DNA of 64,000 nucleotides from positions 140,888-204,887 of the forward strand of contig JAEOTA010000018.1 in assembly GCA_016840085.1 (NCBI GenBank). Direction: 5' to 3'. The notes below the pieces were generated by a model that did not search any database, had not been told where the DNA came from, and was given only the letters and a program-made list of their open reading frames with translations. The position numbers and the translations under genes are program-made. This document shows, piece by piece, positions 44,957 to 53,976 of this stretch. This DNA comes from Promethearchaeota archaeon. Lineage in GTDB: Archaea; Asgardarchaeota; Lokiarchaeia; Sigyniarchaeales; SOKP01. Each line of letters starts with the position of its first letter. Positions within the stretch are counted from its first letter, which is position 1.

Positions 44957-45979
44957 TTGATTAAAACAAGAATTACAGATAAATTTGGAATAAAATATCC
45001 AATTATTAGCGCTCCAATGGGTCCATTTTATACAACTAAATTGACTGTCGCTGTTTCTGAAGCTGGCGGACTTGGTGTTCTAAGCCACGTGACTTTACGA
45101 GGTAAAAATCCAGTAAAAGATTTTAAAGAACAATTAGATTATGTTATCGAACATACTGATAAACCATTTGGTTTAAATATAAGAACTGCTCGCATTCAAA
45201 CTGATCATAAAGTATTATTAAGAAAAATTCCTCAATGGCGTAAAGAAAACCCAAAACTTAGAGAACAATTAATTTATGGAGTAACCAGTGCTGGAGGTCC
45301 TCGAATTGCTGGAAAGATGTGGAAGGAAAAAGCACCTGACATGTATCACTTCCACGTTGGTCCCGCATTATGGTTAGTAGATAAAATAGTGGAATCTGGT
45401 TGTGATGGTATTGTAGCTACTGGAACAGAAGGAGGAGGTCATCAAAGCTATGAAGGGATCACTACATTGGTGTTGGTACAACAAGTTGCGCAAAAGTATC
45501 CTGAAAAATTGTTAGTAGCATGTGGAGGTTTTTCTAGCCCTGAAGGGGTAGCTGCGGGATTAGCTATGGGAGCTGATGCTATAGCAATGGGAACTCGATT
45601 TATTGCTTCTATTCAGAGTGAGTTTCATCAAAATTATAAGGATCTTATACCTCCTGCAACAGCTCGAGACACTATGCTCACAACTGGGGGATTTGGTCCC
45701 ATTCGTTTATTAAAAAATAAGTATTGTTTAAAACATGGAAAAGTGATGGCTAAAGAAGATAAAATTTCTCAAGAGAGGGTTTATGAGATGGCTGAATATC
45801 TCGAAGACCTGCATAGATATGAAATTGTCTATACTGAAGGAGATGTAGATAATGGGGCTATACCAGTAGGTCAAACATGTGGGTTAATTGATGCTATAAT
45901 AGATGTAGATGATATTATAAGTGGGTTTACAAAAAAAGCTGAGGAATTATTAAAAAAAATATGCTCAAATATCTCTTAA
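44957..45979 (+). CDS. Nitronate monooxygenase/FabK-like flavin enzyme
   Basis: FMN-dependent TIM-barrel enzyme of 340 residues. Family blocks are YPIISAPMGPFYTTKLTVAVSEAGGLGVL at the start, CDGIVATGTEGGGHQ (substrate/FMN loop with His), and the phosphate-binding ACGGFSSPEGVAAGLAMGADAIAMGTRF. It starts at TTG 44957. Substrates of the family range from alkyl nitronates to enoyl thioesters. In this neighbourhood an enoyl-CoA or enoyl-ACP reductase-like activity is as likely as nitronate oxidation, particularly for an anaerobe. Single gene. Confidence 0.9.
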   Translation: MIKTRITDKFGIKYPIISAPMGPFYTTKLTVAVSEAGGLGVLSHVTLRGKNPVKDFKEQLDYVIEHTDKPFGLNIRTARIQTDHKVLLRKIPQWRKENPKLREQLIYGVTSAGGPRIAGKMWKEKAPDMYHFHVGPALWLVDKIVESGCDGIVATGTEGGGHQSYEGITTLVLVQQVAQKYPEKLLVACGGFSSPEGVAAGLAMGADAIAMGTRFIASIQSEFHQNYKDLIPPATARDTMLTTGGFGPIRLLKNKYCLKHGKVMAKEDKISQERVYEMAEYLEDLHRYEIVYTEGDVDNGAIPVGQTCGLIDAIIDVDDIISGFTKKAEELLKKICSNIS

Positions 45980-46041
45980 AAATATATTTTTTCTACTTTT
46001 TATAAAATATTAAATAAAAAATTAAAATTAAAAAAAAAGTT

Positions 46042-47844
46042 TTATTCTCCTTCTTTACGTAATTCTCTTCTTAATATCTTTCCAACAACAGACTTAGGTA
46101 ATTCAGGGACGATTTCAATTATTCTTGGATATTTCAATGGACCGATATTATCCTTACACCATTCCATTAGATCCTCTTCAGTAACTTTCCCTTGATATTC
46201 TGGTTTTAATGATACAAAAGCCTTGATAGTTTGAACTGCTTCTGGGTCTGGCACTCCAATAACTCCTACTTCATTTACAGCTTCGTGCATATAGATGAGA
46301 TCTTCAACTTCTCTGGGGAATACACCATGTCCTTTATATTTTATCATATCACGCTTTCTATCTTTAATGCGGAGATATCCGTCTTTATCTATACACCCAA
46401 TATCTGCGGTGTAATACCATTTAATTCCTTTAGAATCCTTCCTTAAAGCATATTCAGTATCTTCCTTTCTTCCTAAATACCCTAACATAACTTGAGGACC
46501 TGTACCACAGATTTCACCAATATATTTGAATTCATCTGGACCACAATTTTCGCAGCTTTCATTTGGGCATTGAGGTAAAATTTTTGTACCCTCCTCTGCA
46601 TCCACTATCTTAACAAAAGTATCTGATAATGGAAAACCAACTGTGTTAGTTTTTTGAAGCTCTTTTATAAAGGGATTTAGTGATAAAACTGGAGAGAGTT
46701 CTGACATCCCATATCCCTCAACAAGACTAGCTCCTGTAATTTCTTCGAATTCTTTTTTAATTTCCTCAGGTAACGCACTAGCAGCTGAAATACATGCTAT
46801 TAGCGAATCTAACTTCCCTTTATATTTTTTAGAATCAGGATCTTGGTTAATTTTTATATAAAGAGTGGGAACTCCTGGCATGTAAGTTGCTTTTTCCTTA
46901 GCTATATCTTTCAAAATTTTTGATATTTTATCTGGAGGTCGTGGTAATAAAATCATTTTCCATCCTTCTAATACTGATACCGTCATTCCTATATTTCCAA
47001 AAGCATGAGCAAGTGGCACTACTATTAACATTCCCCCTTTACCCTTTAACTGATTCATTTCTGGAAGTTGTTTTGTTGCCCAAATATCCGTTTGTTGAGC
47101 ATTCACCACCATATTATAGTGTGAGGTCATAACACCTTTTGGGACTCCCGTAGTTCCCCCTGTATATATGAGAATAGCCGGGTCATTCTTGATATCGATA
47201 TCTACTTTAGGTACATTAATAGGTATTCCACTCTGTAATATATCTTGGTATTTATGGAAGATTATATCACCTACTTTTTCTGGCCATTTTTTCATCCTAG
47301 GAACCTTACCTAAAGCAGTTCCGAGTTTTGCTTTCATTTTAGGTAGATACTCTCCAAGTCCAGTCAAAATAATTTTCTCTAAGGTAGGCATTTTGCTAAG
47401 ATCTTTCCCTAAAAGATATTCTTCATATAGGTAATCTAATATTAGCAACACTTTAGCTTTTGAATCATTTACTTGGTGAACAATTTCTACAAATCGGTTT
47501 ACTGGAAGTATTGGGTTAGATATTGCTCCAATTCGAACAACTGCCCAATGAGCGATAACAAATTGAGGAACGTTCGGTAAATCAATACATACAACATCAC
47601 CTTTTTTAACACCTAGTTTAGAAAGTCCTGTAGCAAATTGGTCTACTAATGTATCTAACTCTAAATAAGTCATTCGAAAACCTTCAAAGAAAATCGCCTG
47701 AGAATCAGGATACTGTATAGCTGTTCTACTTAGAAGTTCTCCTAAAGGAACCTCGTCATAATCAAAATGTCGTGGGACCTCTTTTGGCCAATTTTTATCA
47801 ATACCATAAAATTTTATTAGTTCTTCTTGACTCATTTCGATCAA
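46042..47844 (-). CDS. Long-chain acyl-CoA ligase (AMP-binding), with Cys-rich insert
   Basis: A 600-residue adenylate-forming enzyme that activates a carboxylate to its CoA thioester. The P-loop is YTGGTTGVPKGVM, the A5 motif is EGYGMSELSP, the A7 motif is YTADIGCIDKDGYLRIKDRKRDMIKYKG, and the catalytic Lys is in VVGKILRREL. An unusual short insert near residue 430 carries CPNESCENCG, followed by GEIC, which could bind zinc or an Fe-S cluster. This is not usual for the family. It is convergent with the flavin enzyme and probably feeds the beta-oxidation-like genes. Confidence 0.94.
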   Translation of the reverse strand: MIEMSQEELIKFYGIDKNWPKEVPRHFDYDEVPLGELLSRTAIQYPDSQAIFFEGFRMTYLELDTLVDQFATGLSKLGVKKGDVVCIDLPNVPQFVIAHWAVVRIGAISNPILPVNRFVEIVHQVNDSKAKVLLILDYLYEEYLLGKDLSKMPTLEKIILTGLGEYLPKMKAKLGTALGKVPRMKKWPEKVGDIIFHKYQDILQSGIPINVPKVDIDIKNDPAILIYTGGTTGVPKGVMTSHYNMVVNAQQTDIWATKQLPEMNQLKGKGGMLIVVPLAHAFGNIGMTVSVLEGWKMILLPRPPDKISKILKDIAKEKATYMPGVPTLYIKINQDPDSKKYKGKLDSLIACISAASALPEEIKKEFEEITGASLVEGYGMSELSPVLSLNPFIKELQKTNTVGFPLSDTFVKIVDAEEGTKILPQCPNESCENCGPDEFKYIGEICGTGPQVMLGYLGRKEDTEYALRKDSKGIKWYYTADIGCIDKDGYLRIKDRKRDMIKYKGHGVFPREVEDLIYMHEAVNEVGVIGVPDPEAVQTIKAFVSLKPEYQGKVTEEDLMEWCKDNIGPLKYPRIIEIVPELPKSVVGKILRRELRKEGE

Positions 47845-47949
47845 ATTTTATGTTTTTATGTAGATGTTATAATATTCGTTTCTATTTAATAATATAAACA
47901 AATTCTTATTCAAAATCAGATTATTCATGGGAGATAAAAAGTGTCATTA

Positions 47950-48387
47950 TTAGATATTCATCTTATATAAATTCTTATCTGGGATATAGCTCATCATAAT
48001 TAAATCATCTCTTATTTCCCAACCTAAATTACGATAAAAATTAACAACTTCTTGATTATATTTTTCAATGAATAGGTGAATTTTATGTGCTCCTATTTCG
48101 CGAAATCTTTCAATTAATTTATCCATTATCACTTTTCCAAATCCTTTTTTCTGATATTCCGGATCAACAGCAAGGTGATGAATATATCCTCTTCTCCCAT
48201 CAAAACCTCCTATAACTACAGCAATTATTTTTTCGTTTAATCCCCCTATTAAAAAAAGATTAGGATTTCGAAGGAACATTTTTTCCAGTTCTTCTTTTGT
48301 ATCTGAAGACCCCACATTAATTCCTGCCTTCCTCCAAATCCTAATTACATCATCATAAAATTTCATAGAAAACTTTTCAATCATCAT
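47950..48387 (-). CDS. GNAT-family N-acetyltransferase
   Basis: A 145-residue single-domain acetyltransferase. Acetyl-CoA motif A is HHLAVDPEYQKKGFGKVIMDKL at about 75-96; the C-terminal FYRNLGWEIR block is typical. It resembles small ribosomal-protein or metabolite acetyltransferases, but the substrate is unknown. The start could be ATG 48387 or the adjacent ATG 48384. It lies downstream of the HsdM-like gene on the same strand, 47 bases away. Confidence 0.9.
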   Translation of the reverse strand: MMIEKFSMKFYDDVIRIWRKAGINVGSSDTKEELEKMFLRNPNLFLIGGLNEKIIAVVIGGFDGRRGYIHHLAVDPEYQKKGFGKVIMDKLIERFREIGAHKIHLFIEKYNQEVVNFYRNLGWEIRDDLIMMSYIPDKNLYKMNI

Positions 48388-48434
48388 ATTAATAAAATCT
48401 CATTAGAGTTTTTTCTTTTAGTTTTAAATTTGAT

Positions 48435-50522
48435 TTATTCCTCTAATGATTCCAATGATAAGTGGTTTATTTTTTTCCTAATTTCTGTTTTGGTATCAAT
48501 AATTTCTTTTAACTTCCTTGAAATTTCTTTTCTTTTATAAATATCGGAGGGTATTGGTAATACAACTTCCATAATCCTATTTCCTATAGTAGCTATTGTT
48601 CCTTGTACAAAAGTAATTGCTTGAATTTGTTTTTGGACAATATCAAGGTTTAGAAGATATAAAAGTAGGTAAGAATCAATCATCTCATTATTGGGTAAGG
48701 TTTTTATTTGAAAAATATGGCTCTGAATTATAATTTTTGTGTCTAATTCTGTAATATAGGCTGTTTTGCCGATTAAGTTAGGACCGCCATCCTTTACTAA
48801 AAGTATATCTCCAACTTCAATATTTTGTTTATCTTTATATTGCTCATAAACTTCTTCCGATGTTTTTTTATGCGAGTCGAGGTTAATTTCCCAATTACTC
48901 ATCTCGCTTGTTCGAATAAAGGGTATATCACCTAATCCATATACTGAAGAACCAATTTCTGCCCCGCGTGGCAGGTAACCATTTTTATTCGTGTATATAA
49001 TTTTTTTATCAACTAAGTCTTTTATCCTTAGAGTTGAAAAATTTTGATTATTTTCAAGTTGTTTCAGTGTTTTTTCAACACCAGTATAATAACTGGGAAT
49101 AAAAATATTGTTTTTAGTTTGACTAAAGTTGATTTTAAAGATTTTTTGTTCTTTTTCATAATTAAATTCTTCAGCCTTTTGGAGTTTAATGCTTAAATCT
49201 ATTAGATCATCATTGATTATAGGTTCACCATTAAAATCTAATTTTTTGCTTCCATCCTTATTCAATTTAAATAAAACTTTACCATCCTTATCATGTCCAA
49301 CATTATCAACAATCATAAAATCAATTTGATAATCTTTTGGAATATTTTTTAATTTTTGAAAAAACAAAATACTGGCTTTATTACATGTATATGGTTGAAA
49401 AGTATTTTGATCCAAGCTTATAATTGCTAGAATCTTTCCATTTTGTTCTAAGTATTCCCATATATATCTATTAGTAGAGTTTCCGAATATTCCTTCAGGT
49501 AAAACAATGCCCATTTTACCATTTTCTTTTAATAACTGAACACATCGTTCTATAAATAATATTTGAGGTGGCTGTCTCTTTACTAAATATTTTTGCATCT
49601 CCCAGTGATTATCATTAACATTTTTCCATACATGACCTAATTCATAATTTTTAAGAACTTCTCTACTGTTAATAGGGATTTTAACACCAAAGGGAGGATT
49701 AGTAAATATATAATCAAAAGAGTCATTTTTAACCAATGATTTAACTTCAGAGCGATAACTTAAAATATCAAGAGAATCTTCACAAAAAATGTTTGATTTT
49801 CCACCACTTAAGATTTCTAAATATAATTTGCAAATTTTTGATAGGAATAAATCTTTATCTATGCCGTATAGGTTAGAAATAATCTTAACTTTATTTTCTT
49901 CACTATCAATTTTTGACCATAGATACTCCTTTGCTTCAAGGAGAAATCCGCCATGACCACATGCAGGATCTATGATTTTTGCTTCTATATTAGGGTCTAG
50001 ATAGCTAACCATGAATTTAACTATATTTGGAGGAGTAAAGAATTGACCTCCTTCATCCTTTAAGATTTTACTTACAAAAACCTCAAAAGCATCACTTAAA
50101 ATATCTTTAGATGATTGAAGGAGAGAAATATGTTGTAATTCTTTAACAAATAAATAAACAAGGTCATTTGTCAGTTTGATTTGGTCATTATCATCAAATA
50201 TCTCATTATATTTTTGTCTAACATTTATTTCAAAAAAAGAATTAATCCTTTCAAACAGTTCAGTTTTAAATTCTCCTTCTTTTATACAAAATTCTACTTC
50301 TTCGTCAGGTTTTTTATCTATTTCATCAACTAGCTTGCAAAGCAAAAGATTAATTATTTGCTTTGAACGTGTTCTAGTATCAGTATCGGTATATTTCAGT
50401 TTTCCATATAAATGTTGATTTATTAAGTTGAATAACTTTTTTAAATTGGCTGACCTTACCAAATCTTTCTTCTTTACTCCTCTAATTTTCTTCTCTACAA
50501 AATCAGTGATTTTAACTGGCAT
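48435..50522 (-). CDS. HsdM-type DNA adenine methylase fused to an HsdS-like specificity domain
   Basis: A 695-residue N6-adenine methyltransferase. Residues 1-135 are the helical HsdM N-terminus. SAM motif I is IIDPACGHGGFLLEA (DPACG 185-189), and catalytic motif IV is NPPF at 275-278. Residues about 490-690 form one target-recognition domain with an HsdS-type helix at the end (GDIPFIRTSEMSNW, GDILLVKDGG, VVLPIPSDIYKRKEISRKL). It lacks an N-terminal nuclease motif. No HsdR is adjacent, so it is either a solitary methylase or needs a distant endonuclease. With one TRD it could dimerise to read a bipartite or palindromic site. Possibly acquired by transfer. Confidence 0.92.
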   Translation of the reverse strand: MPVKITDFVEKKIRGVKKKDLVRSANLKKLFNLINQHLYGKLKYTDTDTRTRSKQIINLLLCKLVDEIDKKPDEEVEFCIKEGEFKTELFERINSFFEINVRQKYNEIFDDNDQIKLTNDLVYLFVKELQHISLLQSSKDILSDAFEVFVSKILKDEGGQFFTPPNIVKFMVSYLDPNIEAKIIDPACGHGGFLLEAKEYLWSKIDSEENKVKIISNLYGIDKDLFLSKICKLYLEILSGGKSNIFCEDSLDILSYRSEVKSLVKNDSFDYIFTNPPFGVKIPINSREVLKNYELGHVWKNVNDNHWEMQKYLVKRQPPQILFIERCVQLLKENGKMGIVLPEGIFGNSTNRYIWEYLEQNGKILAIISLDQNTFQPYTCNKASILFFQKLKNIPKDYQIDFMIVDNVGHDKDGKVLFKLNKDGSKKLDFNGEPIINDDLIDLSIKLQKAEEFNYEKEQKIFKINFSQTKNNIFIPSYYTGVEKTLKQLENNQNFSTLRIKDLVDKKIIYTNKNGYLPRGAEIGSSVYGLGDIPFIRTSEMSNWEINLDSHKKTSEEVYEQYKDKQNIEVGDILLVKDGGPNLIGKTAYITELDTKIIIQSHIFQIKTLPNNEMIDSYLLLYLLNLDIVQKQIQAITFVQGTIATIGNRIMEVVLPIPSDIYKRKEISRKLKEIIDTKTEIRKKINHLSLESLEE

Positions 50523-50634
50523 TTACTATGAATTAAAAGTTTGGTTGTTTTCTTTAAACGTTTATTTCTCTATTATTCATTTATATTGAATCAATTTATT
50601 ATTCTTTTTTATTAATTAAAAATTAAGGTAAATT

Positions 50635-51420
50635 ATGTCTTCAAATAATTTAGATTTTGGCGAATATATAGAATTTAACGTAAAGAAACGTTTTGGAATT
50701 ATAATTTTAAACAGAGTTCATAGATCCAATGCTTTTACAATTGAACAATTAGAAAATTTAAAGAAAGCCGTAGAATTTTGCCAGAATAATGAGAAAATTA
50801 GAGGATTGATCTTAGCTAATAATGGAACTTCATTTAGCACAGGAATAGATATAGAAGCTATTGATGGGAGTGATCATGATGCCATTAAATATTTAGAATC
50901 AACAGCAGCAACCATCTGCAAATTATTATATAATGGTAAACCGGCTATATGCGCTATTAATGGAAGAACAATGGGTGAAGGAGTAGTTTTTTCAATATGT
51001 TGCGATTATCGAATTGCTACTAAAGAAAGTTTTTTTCAAACGCCCGAAATCTTTTCCGGAATTTTTACTGGTACTGGTTGTATAATTCTCTTTTCAAAAA
51101 TTATTGGAATTCCCTGGACTAAAAAACTGTGCATGTTTGGTGAAAAAGTAAGTTCTCAGAAGGCGTTAGAAATAGGTTTAATTGATCAAATTGTAGAAGA
51201 TAAAGATGAGTTGATGAAAGAAGCCTTGGATAAAGCAAGATTTCTCTTTACAAAAAATCAAACTGTTTTAAATGCTATAAAATTGTGTAGTAATCATTTA
51301 CTTGATAGAACGTTTTATGATGCTTATGAGTTAGAAAAACAGGGATCTGCATGGTATGAATATGAAGATGGTGAACAGCTTCTTAAAAAATTTCGAGACA
51401 AATTCAATTGGAACACATAA
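50635..51420 (+). CDS. Enoyl-CoA hydratase/isomerase family protein
   Basis: A 261-residue crotonase-fold enzyme. The N-terminal strand is GIIILNRVHRSNAFT; the oxyanion segments are SFSTGIDIEAIDG and AICAINGRTMGEGVVFSICCDYRIA. The second catalytic region reads SGIFTGTGC, lacking the usual acidic residue, and G-E-G-V places a Glu close to the first oxyanion hole. The reaction within the family is therefore uncertain. It is followed 61 bases later by an acyl-CoA ligase on the same strand, which suggests a two-gene activation and hydration unit. Confidence 0.88.
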   Translation: MSSNNLDFGEYIEFNVKKRFGIIILNRVHRSNAFTIEQLENLKKAVEFCQNNEKIRGLILANNGTSFSTGIDIEAIDGSDHDAIKYLESTAATICKLLYNGKPAICAINGRTMGEGVVFSICCDYRIATKESFFQTPEIFSGIFTGTGCIILFSKIIGIPWTKKLCMFGEKVSSQKALEIGLIDQIVEDKDELMKEALDKARFLFTKNQTVLNAIKLCSNHLLDRTFYDAYELEKQGSAWYEYEDGEQLLKKFRDKFNWNT

Positions 51421-51481
51421 AAATTTTAATTATTTTGGATTAAATATCATACTCTAATAAAAAATTAAGAGGATAAAAGAT

Positions 51482-53167
51482 ATGTCTTGGGAAGAATATA
51501 ATCAGCATCCACATACAATTGTAGGTGTCATCGAAAAATGGGCAAAAGAACGACCAGATAAGATTGCATTCATTATATATGATACTGAAAAGCAATATAC
51601 ATTCAGGGAATTCATTAATGCCATCAATGCAATGGCATATAAATTCTATAATATGGGTTTTAGAAAGGGCGATATCATCGCTACTTCTCTCCCATTTTTA
51701 TATGAACATATTGTTTTAGGTTATGCTTGTGCGAAACTTGGTATAATGTGGACGCCTTTCGATTTGAGGTTAAAACCTCCGGAAATCATGCAGAATTTAA
51801 GTTTATTAAAAGAAAAATGTAAGATGTTTTGTCATCTTGGAAAAACTCCACTTGCAAATTTTGGTTTGATTGGAGCTGCTGTGAAAAAGAATAATCCTTG
51901 GTTAGAATATGTTGTGCAATTTAGCACTCCAGACGATAAATATAGAGCTAGAATTATCCCTGCTTATCAAATCGCTGAAGAAGCTCAAAGTGAGATTATA
52001 GAAGCAATGAAAAATCCAGAATCAATGAAACTATTTATTAAAGAGTGTGCGAAAGTAGGGGAAGATGATCCTATTATGATTGTCTTTACGACAGGATCTA
52101 CGGGTTATCCAAAACCTGCTATGTTAACTAACAAAAGCATAACTTGCCAAAATTTGTGCTTATCAAAAGGTTTTGATGTCGATGAAAATGATAAAATGCT
52201 TGTAAATCTCCCTCCTTCTCATGTAGGAGGAACCACAGAACAATTCATGACTCCTATGTTTATTGGGGGAACTTGTGTTATTCTACATATTTTTGATGCC
52301 GAAAAAACTTTGGATGCTATTCAAAAATATAAGGTAACGACGTTTGGTCAGATACCAGCAATGTTTATTATGCAATGGAGGTTACCAAATTATAATGACT
52401 ATGATTTAAGTTCATTAAAATTTGCGTTATATGGTGGTCAAGCAGTAGATAGACCGTTCCTAGAAAAGTTATCAAGTATGGCTCCCAAATTTGGTAGTGG
52501 ATTTGGATTAACAGAAAGCTCCGGTTTCTGCACATTTACACCTCTGGACGGAACTGTTGATGATATTCTAGCGGGTATTGGAAAAGATTATCCAATTTAT
52601 CCTATGAGCATCAGAAAACCTATAAAAGAAGATGGCTCAGCTGGAGATGAATTAGCTGATGGGGAGATTGGAGAAATATGTTTTCAAGGTCCTCAAAATT
52701 TCTTAGGATATTTTGGAAATGAAAAAGCTACACGAGAAACATTATCTACTGATGAAATGCTTTATACTGGAGATATGGGCTATAAAGATGATAATGGACT
52801 ACATTTATCAGGGAGAAGAAAGTATTTAATTAAGCCAAAAGGATTCCAAGTTTTTCCCCCTGAAGTTGAAGCTTTTATTGCTGAAATTCCGCAAGTTGAA
52901 TTTGTAGGTGTTATTGGGGCGAAACATGAAGTTTTCACTGATGGGATTGTAACTTATATTAAAGTTAAAGAAGGTCAAACGCTAACAGAAGAACAGATTT
53001 TCGAGCATTGTAAAGGTATAGCAGCATATAAGAGACCCTCTTTAGTAGTATTTTTAGATGAATTCCCATTGAATAGAGTTGCAAAAACTGATTATGTTGT
53101 ATTGAAAGAGCGGGTAGAAAAAGATGTTGAAGAAGCTCGAGCTAAAGGTGGCTGGGATGCCCAATAA
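51482..53167 (+). CDS. Acyl-CoA ligase (AMP-binding)
   Basis: A 561-residue adenylate-forming ligase. The P-loop is FTTGSTGYPKPAM, the A5 motif is GSGFGLTESSG, the A7/A8 region is YTGDMGYKDDNGLHLSGRRKYLIKPKGFQVFP, and the catalytic Lys is in NRVAKTDY. It resembles medium-chain or aromatic acyl-CoA ligases; the chain-length preference cannot be told. The P-loop has Pro-Ala after the Lys, where Gly-Val is more usual. It follows an enoyl-CoA hydratase gene and probably shares its transcript. A consensus GAGG site lies upstream of ATG 51482. Confidence 0.94.
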   Translation: MSWEEYNQHPHTIVGVIEKWAKERPDKIAFIIYDTEKQYTFREFINAINAMAYKFYNMGFRKGDIIATSLPFLYEHIVLGYACAKLGIMWTPFDLRLKPPEIMQNLSLLKEKCKMFCHLGKTPLANFGLIGAAVKKNNPWLEYVVQFSTPDDKYRARIIPAYQIAEEAQSEIIEAMKNPESMKLFIKECAKVGEDDPIMIVFTTGSTGYPKPAMLTNKSITCQNLCLSKGFDVDENDKMLVNLPPSHVGGTTEQFMTPMFIGGTCVILHIFDAEKTLDAIQKYKVTTFGQIPAMFIMQWRLPNYNDYDLSSLKFALYGGQAVDRPFLEKLSSMAPKFGSGFGLTESSGFCTFTPLDGTVDDILAGIGKDYPIYPMSIRKPIKEDGSAGDELADGEIGEICFQGPQNFLGYFGNEKATRETLSTDEMLYTGDMGYKDDNGLHLSGRRKYLIKPKGFQVFPPEVEAFIAEIPQVEFVGVIGAKHEVFTDGIVTYIKVKEGQTLTEEQIFEHCKGIAAYKRPSLVVFLDEFPLNRVAKTDYVVLKERVEKDVEEARAKGGWDAQ

Positions 53168-53387
53168 ATTATAAATTCTTCATTTTCATTTTACTGATAA
53201 CTTTTCTTTTACCAAAGGAATTTCTCAATAACTATTTGAAATTGCGAAATCTTAAAATCTAAATGTGGTTTATAAAACTTAGTTATCAATTGATAATAGA
53301 CCTAATACAAATAACAAAAAAGAAGAGCAAGGGATTTAAACCCATAAAAAGGAAAAAGTATTCAAAACGTAGAAAAGGTGAAGAAAA

Positions 53388-53669
53388 TTGCCTAAAGAAG
53401 ATGATTCAAAAGTTTTTATTGGTAAAAAGAAGACAATGGCTTATGTTATGGCTGCTATGGTTGTTTTAAATGAAAAGCCAGTTAGATTATTGGCGCGTGG
53501 TCGTTCAATTTCGCGAGCAGTTGATGTTGCTGAGATTTTGATAAATAAATTTTTCAGTGGAAGTAGTTATGGAGAAATTTTGATTGGAACTGAGACACTA
53601 ACTAATCAAGATGGAACTACAAGTAATGTTTCCTCCATTGAGATTGAAATTCTTCAGCCAAAGAAGTAA
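53388..53669 (+). CDS. albA: Alba DNA/RNA-binding chromatin protein
   Basis: A 93-residue Alba protein that coats DNA and may bind RNA. The core DSKVFIGKKKTMAYVMAAMVVL contains the conserved Lys pair at the DNA interface, and RGRSISRAVDVAEIL forms the dimer helix. The C-terminal strand SIEIEILQPK completes the fold. The start is TTG 53388, with AAGGTGAAG upstream. Its length is normal. A T-rich run follows about 50 bases after the stop and may terminate transcription. The in-frame-shifted frame 53263-53469 is a shadow. Confidence 0.95.
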   Translation: MPKEDDSKVFIGKKKTMAYVMAAMVVLNEKPVRLLARGRSISRAVDVAEILINKFFSGSSYGEILIGTETLTNQDGTTSNVSSIEIEILQPKK

Positions 53670-53722
53670 TGAAAGAAAATTCTAAACAAATACAGGAGAA
53701 AATCAGGAGACTTTCTCATATC

Positions 53723-53731
53723 TTTTTTTTT
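53723..53731 (+). terminator. Oligo-T terminator candidate after albA
   Basis: A run of nine T residues interrupted nearby by single A bases begins about 53 bases after the Alba stop, in a T-rich stretch to 53743. It fits an archaeal T-run terminator. Confidence 0.35.
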
Positions 53732-53769
53732 ATTTTATTTTTTAAAAGTTTTATCATTTCGAGATAAAC

Positions 53770-53895
53770 CTATAATGGTGTTTATCAATAATTGGGCGAT
53801 ACCCTATTTTTAGTAAATACTGTTTGAAGTAGGATTACTTAAATCTGTAAATAAAAACAAAATTTTTTATCTTCTTTTAATCGATATATTTACAA
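53770..53895 (-). pseudogene. 3'-end fragment of the GNAT gene at 55813-56685
   Basis: This stretch closely matches 55829-55960, the 3' end of a GNAT gene, in the same orientation. On the minus strand it reads LLKIGYRPIIDKHHYRFI, against LKIGYRPVIDENHYKFI in the intact gene, but with small indels and a stop. It therefore is a decayed copy about 125 bases long. The C25 peptidase gene lies between the fragment and the intact gene, so the two copies form direct repeats around it. Confidence 0.75.
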
Positions 53896-53911
53896 AAATA
53901 GAATAAACTGT

Positions 53912-53928
53912 AAAAAACTTTAAATATT
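53912..53928 (+). promoter_or_regulatory. Candidate BRE/TATA promoter for the C25 peptidase
   Basis: AAAAAACTTTAAATATT, a purine-rich BRE-like run plus TATA-like element, lies about 50-65 bases before the peptidase start. It is the best promoter match in the spacer; proof would need transcript ends. Confidence 0.35.
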
Positions 53929-53976
53929 CAAGTATTAAAAATAGAAATAGAAAGGTTCAAATCTTAAAGTTATATT

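Noticed and set aside
53263..53469. Basic 68-codon open frame overlapping albA
   Set aside because: It overlaps the well-supported Alba gene in another frame, has a composition of Lys-rich chance coding, and shows no motif.
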